Shown here: piece after piece, positions 1-9,437 of the stretch | How positions within the stretch are numbered: position 1 is the stretch's first letter | Layout of the letters: each line of letters begins with the position of its first letter | Origin: Mycolicibacterium chitae | Lineage (GTDB): Bacteria > Actinomycetota > Actinomycetes > Mycobacteriales > Mycobacteriaceae | Reading direction: 5' to 3' | Length of the DNA stretch: 64,000 bases | NCBI RefSeq assembly: GCF_900637205.1 | Contig: NZ_LR134355.1 | Coordinates: forward strand, 5,146,001-5,210,000 | The notes under the pieces: model-generated | Told to the model about the DNA's origin: nothing | Seen by the model: the letters and a program-made list of their open reading frames with translations, nothing else | Database searches by the model: none | Position numbers and translations under genes: made by a program

Positions 1-3000
1 CGTTGTGCGCGCCCTGCAACTGATCGAGTAGTTCCGCGACGGTGGTGGTCGCGGAGATGCGAGCCCGGACCGGCACGGTGTTGATCAGCAGACCCACCAT
101 GGTCTCCGCGCCCGCCAGCTCCGCCGGACGGCCGGATACCGCGGTACCGAACGCCACGTCGTGCTGGCCGGTGAGCCAGGTCAGCAGCTGCGCCCAGGCC
201 GCCTGCAGCACCGTGTTGACGGTGGTGCGCTGCGCGCGGGCGAGTTCCCCCAACGAGTGGGTGATGCCCTCGGGCACCTGATAGGACTCGACGCCGCGCT
301 GCCCGGATTGTGCCGGCGGCGCCACCAGAGTGGGGTTCTCGAAGCCGTCGAACACCGCACCCCAGGCCGCGCGGGCGGCCTCGTGATCCTGGCGGTCCAG
401 CCAGCTGACGAAGTTGCGGTACGGCACGGCGGCCGGGAGCCGCTGCCCGTAGTAGGCCGCGAAGATGTCCTGCAGCAGCACCGGCAGCGACCAGCCGTCG
501 ATCACGATGTGATGGACGGTCACCAGCAGGCGGTGCTGGTTCGCGCCGCTGCGGATCAGCGCGGCGCGGAACAGTGGTTGGTCGCCGAGCTTGCACACCG
601 CGGCGCGTTCGGCGGCGCCCAACTTCTCCAGTCGCTGCTCGGGCGTGTCGGTGCCGTCCGTCAGATCGACTTCTTGCCAGGCCATTTCGGGATCCGCGGG
701 GATGATCTGCACCGGTTCGCCGAAGTCCTCGCAGAATCGGGCGGCCAGGTTGGGATGGCGAGCGACCACCGACTGCACGGCGCGGCGCATCCGCTGCGGT
801 TCCAGCTGACCGGTCAGGGTGATGCCCAGTTGCACGGCGTAGACGTCGTCGTTGCCCGCGGCACCGGACTCCGCGGCGCCTTCGGCGAAGCTGGCCTGGA
901 ACAGCAACCCGCGCTGCAGCGGGGTCAGCGGCAGCACGTCGGCAATGCGGTAGCGCTGGGCGAGCGTGTCGATCTCCGGCTGGGTCAGTTGCACGGGCGC
1001 CAGGTCCGACGGGGTCAGCCCGCCGCCACCGGCCGCGACGTGCGCGCAGATACCGCCCAAGGCGTCGAACCAGAGTTGACTCAGCCGCGTCGCCTGGTCG
1101 CGGGTGAGCGCCGACGGGGCCCACGTCCACGCGGCCTGCAGGCGCGGCCCGCCGTCGCTGTCCATGGTGCCGGCGTTGAGTTCCACGGTGTGCGCCAACG
1201 GCATTCCCACCGCGCCGGCCACGTCCGTTGTCGACAGGCTGTCGTCGCTGATGCGCCACAGGTCCTCGGAAAGGTCTCCGGCACCGGCGCCCAGGCGACC
1301 GAGGTAGTTGAACCCGATGGTGGGCTCGGCACCGGTCAGTGCGACGTCGGCGTTGAGGTAGCGGAGCAATCCGTAGGTCAGCCCGTCCGGCAACCCGCGA
1401 AGCTGTTCCTTGGCGGCCTTGATCACCGCACCCAGCGCGGTGTCCCCGCCGCGCACCTGATCCCAGGTGAGTTCGCCGACGCTCAGCGCCACCGGATACT
1501 TGGTGGTGAACCACCCCACGGTGCGGGACAGATCGATGCTGTTGCCCACTTCCTCGACTCGGCCGTGGCCCTCGACGTCGATGCCGATGGCCGCCCGGGT
1601 GCCGAGGAATTCCCGCCACGCCAGACCGAACGCGATCAGCAGGATGTCCTGCACGCCGGCGTGGAAGGCCGCCGGCACCGCGCCGAGCAGGTGCCGCGTC
1701 GCCTCGGCGTCCAACGACACCGAGAGCCGTCCGGCCTTGGCGTAGGTGTCTTCGTCGGGGTCGACGGCCGGCAAGGCCGGGGCCGTGGACAACACGCGTC
1801 GCCACGCATCGGCGTGGTCGACGACTTCCGCGGTCTTGGCGTACTTGGTCAGCAGCGAGGACCACGACGCGAACGACGTCCCGGTGATCGGGAGGTTCGG
1901 CGTCTGACCGCTGTGGTGCTGAGCCCAGGCGATGTTGAGGTCTTCCAACAGGATTCGCCAGGAGACCCCGTCGACCGCGAGGTGGTGGATGATCAGGGCC
2001 AGTTGCGCCGACGCGGGCACCCACAGTGCGCTGAGCATCCGCCCGGCGCCGGGGTCCAGCCGCGACCGCGCCGCCACCACGGCGTCCTCCGACAACGCAT
2101 CGACCGTCGTCAGGCAGTCGGCGGCCCGCACCGCACCGACTTCGGGGATCAGCAGTGACCAGTCCCCGTCGGCCTTGTCCGTCTCGGCGTGTAGCCGCAG
2201 TGTGGCATGCCGATCCAGCACGGCCTGCAACACGATCTCGACGTCGTCGCGGTGTACCCCGCGCGGGGCCTGGATCACCAGCGTCTGGTTGAACTCGTCG
2301 ATCGCGCCGGCGTTTCCGCGCCACCAGTGCATGATCGGTGTCGGCGACACCGGTCCGGTGCCTTCGTCGACGACGGCGGCCTCTCCGGAAACCACCTCGA
2401 CCACCGAGGCGAGCCGGGCCACGGACTGTTCGACGAAGATGTCGCGGGGGCGGCACAACACACCGGCGGCGCGGGCCCGCGCGACCACCTGCATCGACAG
2501 GATACTGTCGCCGCCGAGGTCGAAGAAGGAGTCATCGATCCCGACCCGCTCCACCCCGAGGACTTGGGCGAAGATCCCGGCCAGCACCTCCTCGACCGCG
2601 GTTTCCGGTGCGCGGTAATCGCGCTCGCCGCCGGCGTATTCGGGTGCGGGCAGCGCACGGACGTCCAACTTGTTGTTCGGTGTCAGCGGCAACGAATCCA
2701 ACACGACCACAGCCGCAGGCACCATGTACGGCGGCAGCTGATCTGCCAACTGGGCCCGGGCCCCGGCCGGATCGGCACTGCCGGTGATGTAGGCGACCAG
2801 CCGCTTGTCGCCCGGGCGGTCCTCGCGGGCGATGACGGCCGTCGCCTCCACTCCGTCGAGTGCCGCCAGCACCGCGTGGATCTCGCCGAGTTCGATGCGG
2901 TAACCGCGGATCTTGACTTGTTCGTCGGCGCGGCCGAGGTATTGCAGCTGACCGTCCTCGCCCCACCGGACGAGGTCGCCGGTGCGGTACATGCGGGCTC

Positions 3001-5452
3001 CCGGCTCACCGAACGGGCAGGCCACAAACCGTGACGCCGTCAGGTCCGAGCGCCCGATGTAGCCCGGTGCCACACCGTCACCGGCCACATAGAGCTCACC
3101 GACAACCCCTGCCGGTACCGGCTGCATCCAGGTGTCCAGGACGAACAACGCCGCCCCCGGCACCGGAGCGCCGATCGGGACCACCGAATCCCCCGCCCGC
3201 AACGGCGCACTGATCGCCACACACATCGTGGTCTCGGTCGGTCCGTAGGCATTGATCATCGTGCGCCCGGGCGCCCAGCGGTCGACGACGGTGGCCGGAC
3301 ACGCCTCGCCGACCACTGCCAGCGCCGTCGACTCCAATCCCTCCGACGGCAGCATGGCCACCGCTGACGGAGTCTGGGTCAGCATGGTGACCTGCTCGGC
3401 GACCAACAGTTCGTGGAAGTCCTGCGGCGAACCCGCCACCGTCTCCGATACCACCACCAGCCGGCCGCCGCGCAGCAGCGCACCCCATATCTCCCACACC
3501 GAGACGTCGAACGCCAACGAGTGACACAGCGGCCAGATGCCGGGGTAGGGCAAGCCCGCGTCCAACGTCGTCATCAACTGGGTGACGTTGTGGTGGGTGA
3601 TCGCTACACCCTTGGGTGCGCCCGTGGTCCCCGACGTGTAGATCACGTACGCCAGATCATCGGCGCGGGGCGCGGGTAGGGGGTCGTCGGCCTGCTCCGC
3701 CACCGCCGGGTCGTCGACGTCGATGACCCGGATGTCGTGGCCCTCGAACCGGGCGCGGAGTTCGGCGGTGGTGAGCACGACCGCCGGCGCCGCATCGGCG
3801 AGCACGAACTCCAACCGCGAATCCGGCACCGACGGATCGATCGGCACATAGGCCGCACCCGTCTTGAGCACCGCAAGGATCGCCACCACGGCGCGGTCGG
3901 TTCGTTCACTCACCAGCGCGACGCGCTCACCCGGGCCGACGCCGGCGGCGGCCAACAGGTGCGCCAGCCGGTTGGCGTCCGCATCCAACTCGCGGTAGGT
4001 CAGGGAGTTGCCCTCGAAAGTCAGCGCTGCCGCGTCCGGAGCGGCGGCCACCTGCCGACCGAACAGCTCGGTGATCGAGATCGGGTCCGCAGCACCGGTC
4101 AACGTGTCCTGGTTGCCGATGGTCGCGAGTTCGGTGCGCTCATCGCCGGCGAGCAGATCCAACGACGACAGCGGAAGGTCGGGATCTGCGGCCATCGCGG
4201 TGACGAGACTTTGGATGTGGTCGGCCAACTCGGCGACTTCGAAGCTCGCGAACGGCTGACCGGCGCCCGCGGTGCTGAGGAACAGCTCGTCGCCGGCGCC
4301 GATGAAGAAGAGCCCGAAGCTGCCCGTCGGGCCGTGGTTGGTGTACGACACCGACACCTGCGCGCCCGCGAGGTCAGCCGTGAGTCGGGAGGGGATGAAG
4401 TTGACCGCGATCCGCCGCGAGGGTTGCCGCGGGCCGCCGACGGTCCCGTCGGGGCCCAGTGCGTGGACCGGAAAGCGCTGATGTTGCAGCAATTCACGGA
4501 TGCGGGTGTCGACGTGGCGGCAGAACTCGCCGACCGTCATGTCCGGCGGGGACTGCAGCACCAACGGCACCACGCCGGCCAGCATCGCCGGCAGGGATTT
4601 CGACTCCGAGCTCACCCGCCGGCTGACCGGGAAGTCCAACGCCACTTCAGAGCCGTAGCCCGACCAGGCCCGGGTCATCAACGCGACCGCGGCGGTGGTG
4701 ACCGTGTAGCGCCGGATGCGCAGGGTCTTGGACAGTTCCTTGATGTGGCGGACCGCCGCCGGATCGATGGGGACCGACGCCGACGGCGCGTAGGCGTTGC
4801 GACCGGCGACCGGTGGTGAGGGCGGCTGATCTAGGCCGGCCTCCGGAGCAGGATTGCCCACCCAGTAGGCAAGGTCGTCCTGATAGTCGGCGGAGGCTTC
4901 GTAATCCGCCTCACACGCAACGAAATCCTGCAGCGAGCCGAAGTAGGCCGGCGCGCCGGCCTCGCCCGTGGCCAACGCCGTGTAGATGGACGCGATCCGC
5001 CGGCTCACCAGAGCCATTCCCAACCCGTCGACGGAGATGTGGTGGCCGAGTCCGAACAGATAGAACTCGTCGGGGCGGGTGCGGAACAGCGCGAACTTCA
5101 CCAGCCGCCCGGTCAGCGGCAAGGGCGTGTGTTGAATTGCCGACGCCTGTTCGAGGACGGCCTGTACCGGATCCTCGGCATCGCTGACGTCGTAGAGGGG
5201 GAGTTCGATATCCGAGTAATCGAGCGACCTCTGGAACACCTGACCGTCGACCTCGAAGAAGGTCGCCCGCGCCGGTTCGGCTTCCTGCAGGGCTTGGCGT
5301 ACCGCTTCTTGGAGCAGGCCGTGGTCGACGGCACCGTCGATCCTGCCCAGGAGGCCCAGCTGCCATTCCGTACCGGCCAAGCCGCTTTCCTGCGAAAGCC
5401 AGATGTCCAGCTGTCCTCGCGACAGCGGAAGTGCCCTGGGGTCAGGTTCCAT
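1..5452 (-). CDS. mps1: Non-ribosomal peptide synthetase, Mps1-like (3' part beyond window)
   Basis: Multimodular NRPS, read leftwards and running off the window edge; about 1817 residues are visible. Domain order by motif: condensation domain with HHISVDG near residue 135, adenylation domain with the YTSGTTGAPKG loop near 600 and GPTETT downstream, carrier protein with LGGDSI near 980, epimerization domain with HHLAVDGVSW near 1155, then a second condensation domain with HHIVIDGWS near 1645. A first module carrying its own C domain and an E domain fits attachment of a fatty acyl chain to a D-amino acid, as in the D-Phe first residue of mycobacterial GPL. Read by eye the A-domain code is D-V-W-T-A-V-A-M-C, sharing D, W, T, A and C with the GrsA Phe code; this is tentative. 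The ATG at 5452 has a GGGG stretch upstream, and an earlier ATG runs into a stop. mbtH lies just upstream. The Mps1 identity is inferred from context. Confidence 0.9.
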   Translation of the reverse strand, partial: MEPDPRALPLSRGQLDIWLSQESGLAGTEWQLGLLGRIDGAVDHGLLQEAVRQALQEAEPARATFFEVDGQVFQRSLDYSDIELPLYDVSDAEDPVQAVLEQASAIQHTPLPLTGRLVKFALFRTRPDEFYLFGLGHHISVDGLGMALVSRRIASIYTALATGEAGAPAYFGSLQDFVACEADYEASADYQDDLAYWVGNPAPEAGLDQPPSPPVAGRNAYAPSASVPIDPAAVRHIKELSKTLRIRRYTVTTAAVALMTRAWSGYGSEVALDFPVSRRVSSESKSLPAMLAGVVPLVLQSPPDMTVGEFCRHVDTRIRELLQHQRFPVHALGPDGTVGGPRQPSRRIAVNFIPSRLTADLAGAQVSVSYTNHGPTGSFGLFFIGAGDELFLSTAGAGQPFASFEVAELADHIQSLVTAMAADPDLPLSSLDLLAGDERTELATIGNQDTLTGAADPISITELFGRQVAAAPDAAALTFEGNSLTYRELDADANRLAHLLAAAGVGPGERVALVSERTDRAVVAILAVLKTGAAYVPIDPSVPDSRLEFVLADAAPAVVLTTAELRARFEGHDIRVIDVDDPAVAEQADDPLPAPRADDLAYVIYTSGTTGAPKGVAITHHNVTQLMTTLDAGLPYPGIWPLCHSLAFDVSVWEIWGALLRGGRLVVVSETVAGSPQDFHELLVAEQVTMLTQTPSAVAMLPSEGLESTALAVVGEACPATVVDRWAPGRTMINAYGPTETTMCVAISAPLRAGDSVVPIGAPVPGAALFVLDTWMQPVPAGVVGELYVAGDGVAPGYIGRSDLTASRFVACPFGEPGARMYRTGDLVRWGEDGQLQYLGRADEQVKIRGYRIELGEIHAVLAALDGVEATAVIAREDRPGDKRLVAYITGSADPAGARAQLADQLPPYMVPAAVVVLDSLPLTPNNKLDVRALPAPEYAGGERDYRAPETAVEEVLAGIFAQVLGVERVGIDDSFFDLGGDSILSMQVVARARAAGVLCRPRDIFVEQSVARLASVVEVVSGEAAVVDEGTGPVSPTPIMHWWRGNAGAIDEFNQTLVIQAPRGVHRDDVEIVLQAVLDRHATLRLHAETDKADGDWSLLIPEVGAVRAADCLTTVDALSEDAVVAARSRLDPGAGRMLSALWVPASAQLALIIHHLAVDGVSWRILLEDLNIAWAQHHSGQTPNLPITGTSFASWSSLLTKYAKTAEVVDHADAWRRVLSTAPALPAVDPDEDTYAKAGRLSVSLDAEATRHLLGAVPAAFHAGVQDILLIAFGLAWREFLGTRAAIGIDVEGHGRVEEVGNSIDLSRTVGWFTTKYPVALSVGELTWDQVRGGDTALGAVIKAAKEQLRGLPDGLTYGLLRYLNADVALTGAEPTIGFNYLGRLGAGAGDLSEDLWRISDDSLSTTDVAGAVGMPLAHTVELNAGTMDSDGGPRLQAAWTWAPSALTRDQATRLSQLWFDALGGICAHVAAGGGGLTPSDLAPVQLTQPEIDTLAQRYRIADVLPLTPLQRGLLFQASFAEGAAESGAAGNDDVYAVQLGITLTGQLEPQRMRRAVQSVVARHPNLAARFCEDFGEPVQIIPADPEMAWQEVDLTDGTDTPEQRLEKLGAAERAAVCKLGDQPLFRAALIRSGANQHRLLVTVHHIVIDGWSLPVLLQDIFAAYYGQRLPAAVPYRNFVSWLDRQDHEAARAAWGAVFDGFENPTLVAPPAQSGQRGVESYQVPEGITHSLGELARAQRTTVNTVLQAAWAQLLTWLTGQHDVAFGTAVSGRPAELAGAETMVGLLINTVPVRARISATTTVAELLDQLQGAHN

Positions 5453-5503
5453 TATGTAATTCCCCACACCATGAGTTGACTAGGAAAAGAAATCGACCGC
5501 TTG

Positions 5504-5728
5504 TTAAAGAGCCCCACCCTGCGCCAAACGATCACGCAGGCTCTTCGGTCGAATATCAGTCCAATTCTTTTCGATGTATTCCAGACACTCCGCACGCGGC
5601 GCCTCCCCATGGACCACCGTCCAGCCTGCCGGAACGTCGGCAAAACTCGGCCATAGGCTGTGCTGCTCTTCGTCATTCACCAACACGAAGAAGCTGCCGT
5701 TGTCGTCGTCGAACGGATTAATGCTCAA
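5504..5728 (-). CDS. mbtH: MbtH-like protein
   Basis: Small activator that binds NRPS adenylation domains. It shows the family signature: an N-terminal NPFDDDNGSFFVLVN segment, then QHSLWPSFADVPAGW and a C-terminal NWTDIRPKSLRDRL. About 74 residues if translation begins at the TTG at 5728, which is preceded by GGAGAAAAG at good spacing and gives the usual MbtH length. An upstream TTG at 5809 would add about 27 unconserved residues, so I prefer the shorter form. It precedes the NRPS gene by about 50 bp in the same direction, the arrangement known from mycobacterial GPL loci, and is almost certainly cotranscribed with it. Confidence 0.93.
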   Translation of the reverse strand: MSINPFDDDNGSFFVLVNDEEQHSLWPSFADVPAGWTVVHGEAPRAECLEYIEKNWTDIRPKSLRDRLAQGGAL

Positions 5729-5835
5729 CTTTTCTCCAAACTGCCCGGGAACACGCGACCTACCCCAACATACGGGAGGACCCAGGATAACGCCCGATGT
5801 ATCCGCCAATTCTGCGGGGCCGCAGCCTTTTTCAA

Positions 5836-5866
5836 ATTATAGTTAGTCCCGAACAGCAATTTGCTG
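5836..5866 (-). promoter_or_regulatory. Candidate promoter/operator of mbtH-mps operon
   Basis: Read on the minus strand there is a perfect TATAAT (forward 5836-5841). Just upstream lies a perfect 13-bp palindrome CAGCAA-T-TTGCTG (5854-5866) overlapping the -35 position. The surroundings are AT-rich for this genome. The site lies about 110 bp upstream of the chosen mbtH start. No convincing consensus -35 is visible, which would fit an activator-dependent promoter or a repressor site. The function is inferred. Confidence 0.5.
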
Positions 5867-6199
5867 AAATCACTTTCGCACTCGCTTTTGTGAGGTCGTT
5901 GCCGCGTCGCGCTGCCCCACGACCCTTGCGAAATCTTCGTCCCTATGAGGGCTATGTGGCCGCATCCTCAGCCTTGACCCGCACGGGCGAGCTCCCCGCA
6001 CCCACCTCCGCCGGGCCGCCAGGCAGTCCCGAGGCCTCCGACGCACCGGGGCTCCGCGCAGCGCAGCCGGCGCGCGGACGCTACACCCGCTCCAGCCGGT
6101 CCCTTTTGGGCCACCTTCGTCGACGTGCCGCAGACCAAGCAAACACCGGCTGAGCACCGAAATCCTGACGCCCTGCCGAGGGCAGCGCGGACGAATTCC
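5867..6199. other. Intergenic stretch upstream of mbtH
   Basis: Short open frames occur on both strands, but none has a good ribosome-binding site, a recognisable domain or a mycobacterial-looking composition. I see no supportable gene. The mbtH end of this spacer carries the promoter-like palindrome described separately. Confidence 0.4.
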
Positions 6200-6442
6200 T
6201 CAGTCGGATTGTGGTTCTGGGTGGCTCTTCGGCGGCGCACCCGGCGACGAACCACGCGGCAGCACCATCATGAACACCGGGATCTTCAAGGTGACTCCGC
6301 CGACAGGTGCCCGAACGGTGAAGGACACGACCTCGAGTTCGAGGCGCCGACCCCGCTGCGTCTCCATCTCCAGACGACCCGGCAGACGCTTGGGCTCAGC
6401 CAGCCAATCCAGGCCGCGTTCGATGGACTCCACCAGGCTCAT
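6200..6442 (-). CDS. Small hypothetical protein
   Basis: About 80 residues from an ATG at 6442; the frame could also start further upstream, at up to 6541. The middle of the protein (ESIERGLDWLAEPKRLPG, then alternating hydrophobic residues ending in KIPVFMMVLP) looks like a plausible amphipathic/beta pattern, followed by a Pro/Ser-rich tail. I do not recognise a family and no strong ribosome-binding site is visible. It has the same orientation as the flanking GPL genes, between mbtH and the first TylF-type methyltransferase. It may be a real small protein or a chance frame. Confidence 0.4.
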   Translation of the reverse strand: MSLVESIERGLDWLAEPKRLPGRLEMETQRGRRLELEVVSFTVRAPVGGVTLKIPVFMMVLPRGSSPGAPPKSHPEPQSD

Positions 6443-6569
6443 GCCGGCGACTATACCCGCGGATGCGGCATCGCATCGGACGACTTCCGACCCGTCTTCG
6501 CAGTCCCGACACCAGTTGGTGTGAAGTGCAATGTCTTTCACGAACCCCGACGAATGGCCCTGGCGTCGG

Positions 6570-7358
6570 TCAGCCTGCCGGCTTGATCAGCAAACCTTGA
6601 CCAGTGGGCAACATGCATATTGAAACGCCCAATTCGTCCGCCACCTCATCCATGGCAACGCGCTGTTCGTCTCGGCCGCGATTGGCGTAGTCGTCCAAGA
6701 GCACGAAGGCCCCGGGGGTGAGACAAGGCCAAAAGTACCGCAATGCAGCCACTTCGGGCGGCGCACAGTTCATGTCGATATGCAGGTAGGCGATGGAGTT
6801 TGCGTCGACCTCGGCCAACGTCTCCGGCACCGCACCGACGATGATGCGCTGGTTCTTCCATTCCGCGAAGTTGGCCCGCACACTATCTGCTCCGTCAGCG
6901 TACATACCCCTGCGTAGATGCTCCTCGCTTTTGGCGAGTGCACCCGACTCGCGTTCGGCCGCCGAAACAAAGCGCGGATCAAGACCCGCGAACGTGTCGA
7001 GCAGGTAGAATGTTTTGTTCAGCCGATCCCAGTCGAGATGTTCCATGATGGCGCTGCTCAAGAAGCCATAACTGACACCGCATTCGACAAAATCACCGTC
7101 AAGATGGCTTGCGCTCGAGGCCGCCCACAGTCCGACGTGCACGCGCCATTGCCATTGATACCAATCTTCATCACCAAGCGCGCGCGCACCGCGCTGATAG
7201 GCCCGCTGAAAATCAGGATCATCCACGAAAGCATGGTTGTTGAAGCAGATCAGCGCATCATTCGAGTACACGTTGGGGAGCAGAGTCCGCGCGAGCCAGT
7301 ATTCGGCCCGCACTGCCCGCAGCCACAGACGAGTGCGCAGCGACAGTTTGTTTACCAC
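6570..7358 (-). CDS. TylF/MycF-family O-methyltransferase (GPL sugar methylation)
   Basis: A 262-residue SAM-dependent O-methyltransferase of the macrocin-O-methyltransferase (TylF) family, which methylates sugar hydroxyls using a metal ion. The family features are DFVECGVSYGFLSS (SAM-binding loop), FYLLDTFAGLDPRF, YLHIDMNCAPPEVAAL and VLLDDYANRG, whose paired aspartates are the usual metal ligands. The GTG start at 7358 follows GGAGGGGG. The neighbouring gene is a close paralogue, which suggests tandem duplication with divergence for different rhamnose or deoxy-sugar positions. In GPL loci such genes are the rhamnosyl methyltransferases (rmt/mtf). Which hydroxyl this one modifies cannot be read from sequence. 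Confidence 0.88.
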   Translation of the reverse strand: MVNKLSLRTRLWLRAVRAEYWLARTLLPNVYSNDALICFNNHAFVDDPDFQRAYQRGARALGDEDWYQWQWRVHVGLWAASSASHLDGDFVECGVSYGFLSSAIMEHLDWDRLNKTFYLLDTFAGLDPRFVSAAERESGALAKSEEHLRRGMYADGADSVRANFAEWKNQRIIVGAVPETLAEVDANSIAYLHIDMNCAPPEVAALRYFWPCLTPGAFVLLDDYANRGRDEQRVAMDEVADELGVSICMLPTGQGLLIKPAG

Positions 7359-7515
7359 GACGCCCCCTCCGCGACCGCAAGCGTGGCGAGCAGTGGCAGC
7401 GCAGACGTAAGCGTTTGGTGCGCCCAGCAGGGCTGCTCTGGTCGAAACGCCATATACAGGCCTCTCTTTCAGAAAGCGAGTTCATGGACAGCAGAATCGG
7501 TCAGCGGCTGGCGTT

Positions 7516-8301
7516 TTACTCCGTCTTGATTATCAGTCCTTGGCCGGTGGGTAACGCACAGATCGGCACGCCGAGTTCAGCGGTCAGTTCGTCCATGGCC
7601 CGCCGCTGTTCATCGAACCCCCGATACGAATAGTCGTCGAGCAGAACGACAGCGCCCGGCGTCAAACGCGGCCAAAAGTACCGTAGTGCAGCAACTTCCG
7701 GTGGCGCACAGTTCATGTCGATGTGCAGGAAAGCCACGGTGTCGGCATCGACCTGGTCAAGGGTCTCCGGTACCGCGCCAACAATGATGCGCTGGTTACG
7801 CCATTGCGCGAAATTGGCCCGAACGCTGTCCACCCCGCTGACGTAGGTGCCATGGTGCAGACTCCGCTCGCTCTTCTTCATGGCCCCGCCGACGCGCTCT
7901 CCGTCGGTGATGAACCGCGGATCGATACCCGCAAAAGTGTCCAGCAGGTAGAACGTCTTGCCGAGCTGATCCCAATCGAGATGCTCCATCACCGCGCTAC
8001 TCAGGAATCCGAAGTTCACTCCGCACTCGACGAAGTCGCCCTCCAGCCGACTCGCGTTCTGCGCGGCCCACAAACCCACGTGCACCCGCCAATGCCACTG
8101 GTACCAATCGGGGCCACCTACTGCCTTTGCACCACGCTGGTATGCGCGTTGGAAGGCCGGATCTTCCAGAAATGCGTGGCTGTTGAAACAGATCAAGCCG
8201 TCGCTTGCGTAAACGTTCGGTAGGACTTTTCGCGCCAGCCAGTACTGACTGCGTACCACCTTCGACGCCAACCGTGCACCAACTGAAAGTGTGTTTGCCA
8301 C
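7516..8301 (-). CDS. TylF/MycF-family O-methyltransferase, tandem paralogue
   Basis: A 261-residue paralogue of the gene immediately downstream, with the same motif set: DFVECGVNFGFLSS, FYLLDTFAGIDPRF, LHIDMNCAPPEVAAL and VLLDDYSYRG. By eye about three quarters of positions are identical. The GTG start at 8301 is preceded by GGAAGGACC. The likely role is SAM-dependent methylation of another hydroxyl on the GPL sugars. The roughly 157-bp spacer to the next gene is longer than in a tight operon, so separate regulation is possible. Confidence 0.88.
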   Translation of the reverse strand: MANTLSVGARLASKVVRSQYWLARKVLPNVYASDGLICFNSHAFLEDPAFQRAYQRGAKAVGGPDWYQWHWRVHVGLWAAQNASRLEGDFVECGVNFGFLSSAVMEHLDWDQLGKTFYLLDTFAGIDPRFITDGERVGGAMKKSERSLHHGTYVSGVDSVRANFAQWRNQRIIVGAVPETLDQVDADTVAFLHIDMNCAPPEVAALRYFWPRLTPGAVVLLDDYSYRGFDEQRRAMDELTAELGVPICALPTGQGLIIKTE

Positions 8302-8347
8302 AGGTCCTTCCGAGTCTTCCGACAGAGGCTCAACTACACTCTGACGG

Positions 8348-9349
8348 TCATTGCGCCCTTAACACAAAAGCCGTCTGATCGCCTCGACCTTCGCGGTTGA
8401 GGCGATCAGATTGCCGTTCCCAGCGCCACATTTGCTTCATGCCGAAAAGGCGGATTAGCTCCCGGAAATTCGCGATCTCAGGCAGCGCGATGTCGCGCCG
8501 GTATGCCTCGCTGCCAAAGAACTGTGACGAGTTCGAGTCGTCCCACACCTCTTGCACGCGCATGCCCACTGCACCGGCCGCCAACTCCATCCCCCGCCTG
8601 GAGGGCACCAGGGTGTGCCGAGGAGCGTCGATCAGGCACCAGTGTCTCCCGTAGACCTTCCACGCTTCCGATGATGTCGTCGGCAGGCGCACCAAGCAGA
8701 TTCCGCCGGGGACCAGCCGTACACATGCTGCCCTGAGAGTCGCCACCGGGTCAGGTACGTGCTCCAACGAATGGTTGAACATGATGAGGTCGAACTCGCC
8801 GGTCACTTCGTTCATGAACTGCTTCGCAATGGGTACGCCCGAGGACGTGGCGACGTCGGTCTCGATGAACGGGTCGGCTCCGGCAAGATTGGTGAAGCCG
8901 ACCTTGGCCAAACGCTCGAGCAGCGTTCCGTTACCGCACCCAACGTCCAAGATTCTGGCGTCGAGCGGAATCTCCAGACGACCAAGCATTCGGACGACGT
9001 CGCCGCTCGCATCCCGTGAACCGATCAATGATCGAATCCCTGGCGGCAGCGCCGCGATCATGCCACCGACCAGGCGACTGCCCCTGCGTAGTGCGAACCG
9101 ATCCTGCTGTTTGGTCAACCAGGGCAGCAAACCGGCTTCTGCTGGAGAATCGTAAGAGTAGTACTTGCGGGGGTAGTGGCGAGCTAGTTCCTCCCCGTCG
9201 AGCACGTTCAGTATCTGCAATGTGTCGCATTCGGAGCAGACGAAGTACTCGAACAATTCCCGGGTGCCGTAGTACATCTCGCGGACGGTGATGACCTGGT
9301 GCGGCCCCGCCGCACCACATGCCCTGCATTCCTCCGATACTTCGCTCAT
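8348..9349 (-). CDS. Class I SAM methyltransferase with N-terminal zinc ribbon
   Basis: A 333-residue protein. The N-terminus holds two CxxC pairs (C8/C11 and C38/C41) likely to bind zinc. The Rossmann methyltransferase domain follows, with ILDVGCGNGTLLERL near residue 135 and FNHSLEHVPDP as motif II/III. The architecture resembles sugar C-methyltransferase-like and Methyltransf_11/13 proteins found in glycan and antibiotic clusters. The ATG at 9349 follows GGGAGAACAA. Lying between the TylF-type genes and the glycosyltransferase, it probably modifies the GPL glycan or lipid moiety. The substrate is unknown. Confidence 0.8.
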   Translation of the reverse strand: MSEVSEECRACGAAGPHQVITVREMYYGTRELFEYFVCSECDTLQILNVLDGEELARHYPRKYYSYDSPAEAGLLPWLTKQQDRFALRRGSRLVGGMIAALPPGIRSLIGSRDASGDVVRMLGRLEIPLDARILDVGCGNGTLLERLAKVGFTNLAGADPFIETDVATSSGVPIAKQFMNEVTGEFDLIMFNHSLEHVPDPVATLRAACVRLVPGGICLVRLPTTSSEAWKVYGRHWCLIDAPRHTLVPSRRGMELAAGAVGMRVQEVWDDSNSSQFFGSEAYRRDIALPEIANFRELIRLFGMKQMWRWERQSDRLNREGRGDQTAFVLRAQ

Positions 9350-9437
9350 TTGTTCTCCCGGTGAAGTTGTGTTGCGCTGGGCCCGCAGCCCAGTGTGCTG
9401 ATTGCGCGGGAACGGCTATGCCGGGCGCCGACGGGTC

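Noticed and set aside
161..4819. Long plus-strand open frames (up to 665 codons) across the NRPS gene
   Set aside because: They are antisense shadows of the minus-strand NRPS; the composition is Arg/Gly/Gln-rich without domains, as expected in high-GC DNA.
5870..6255. Short frames upstream of mbtH
   Set aside because: Cys/Arg-rich, overlapping on both strands, no ribosome-binding site and no recognisable similarity.
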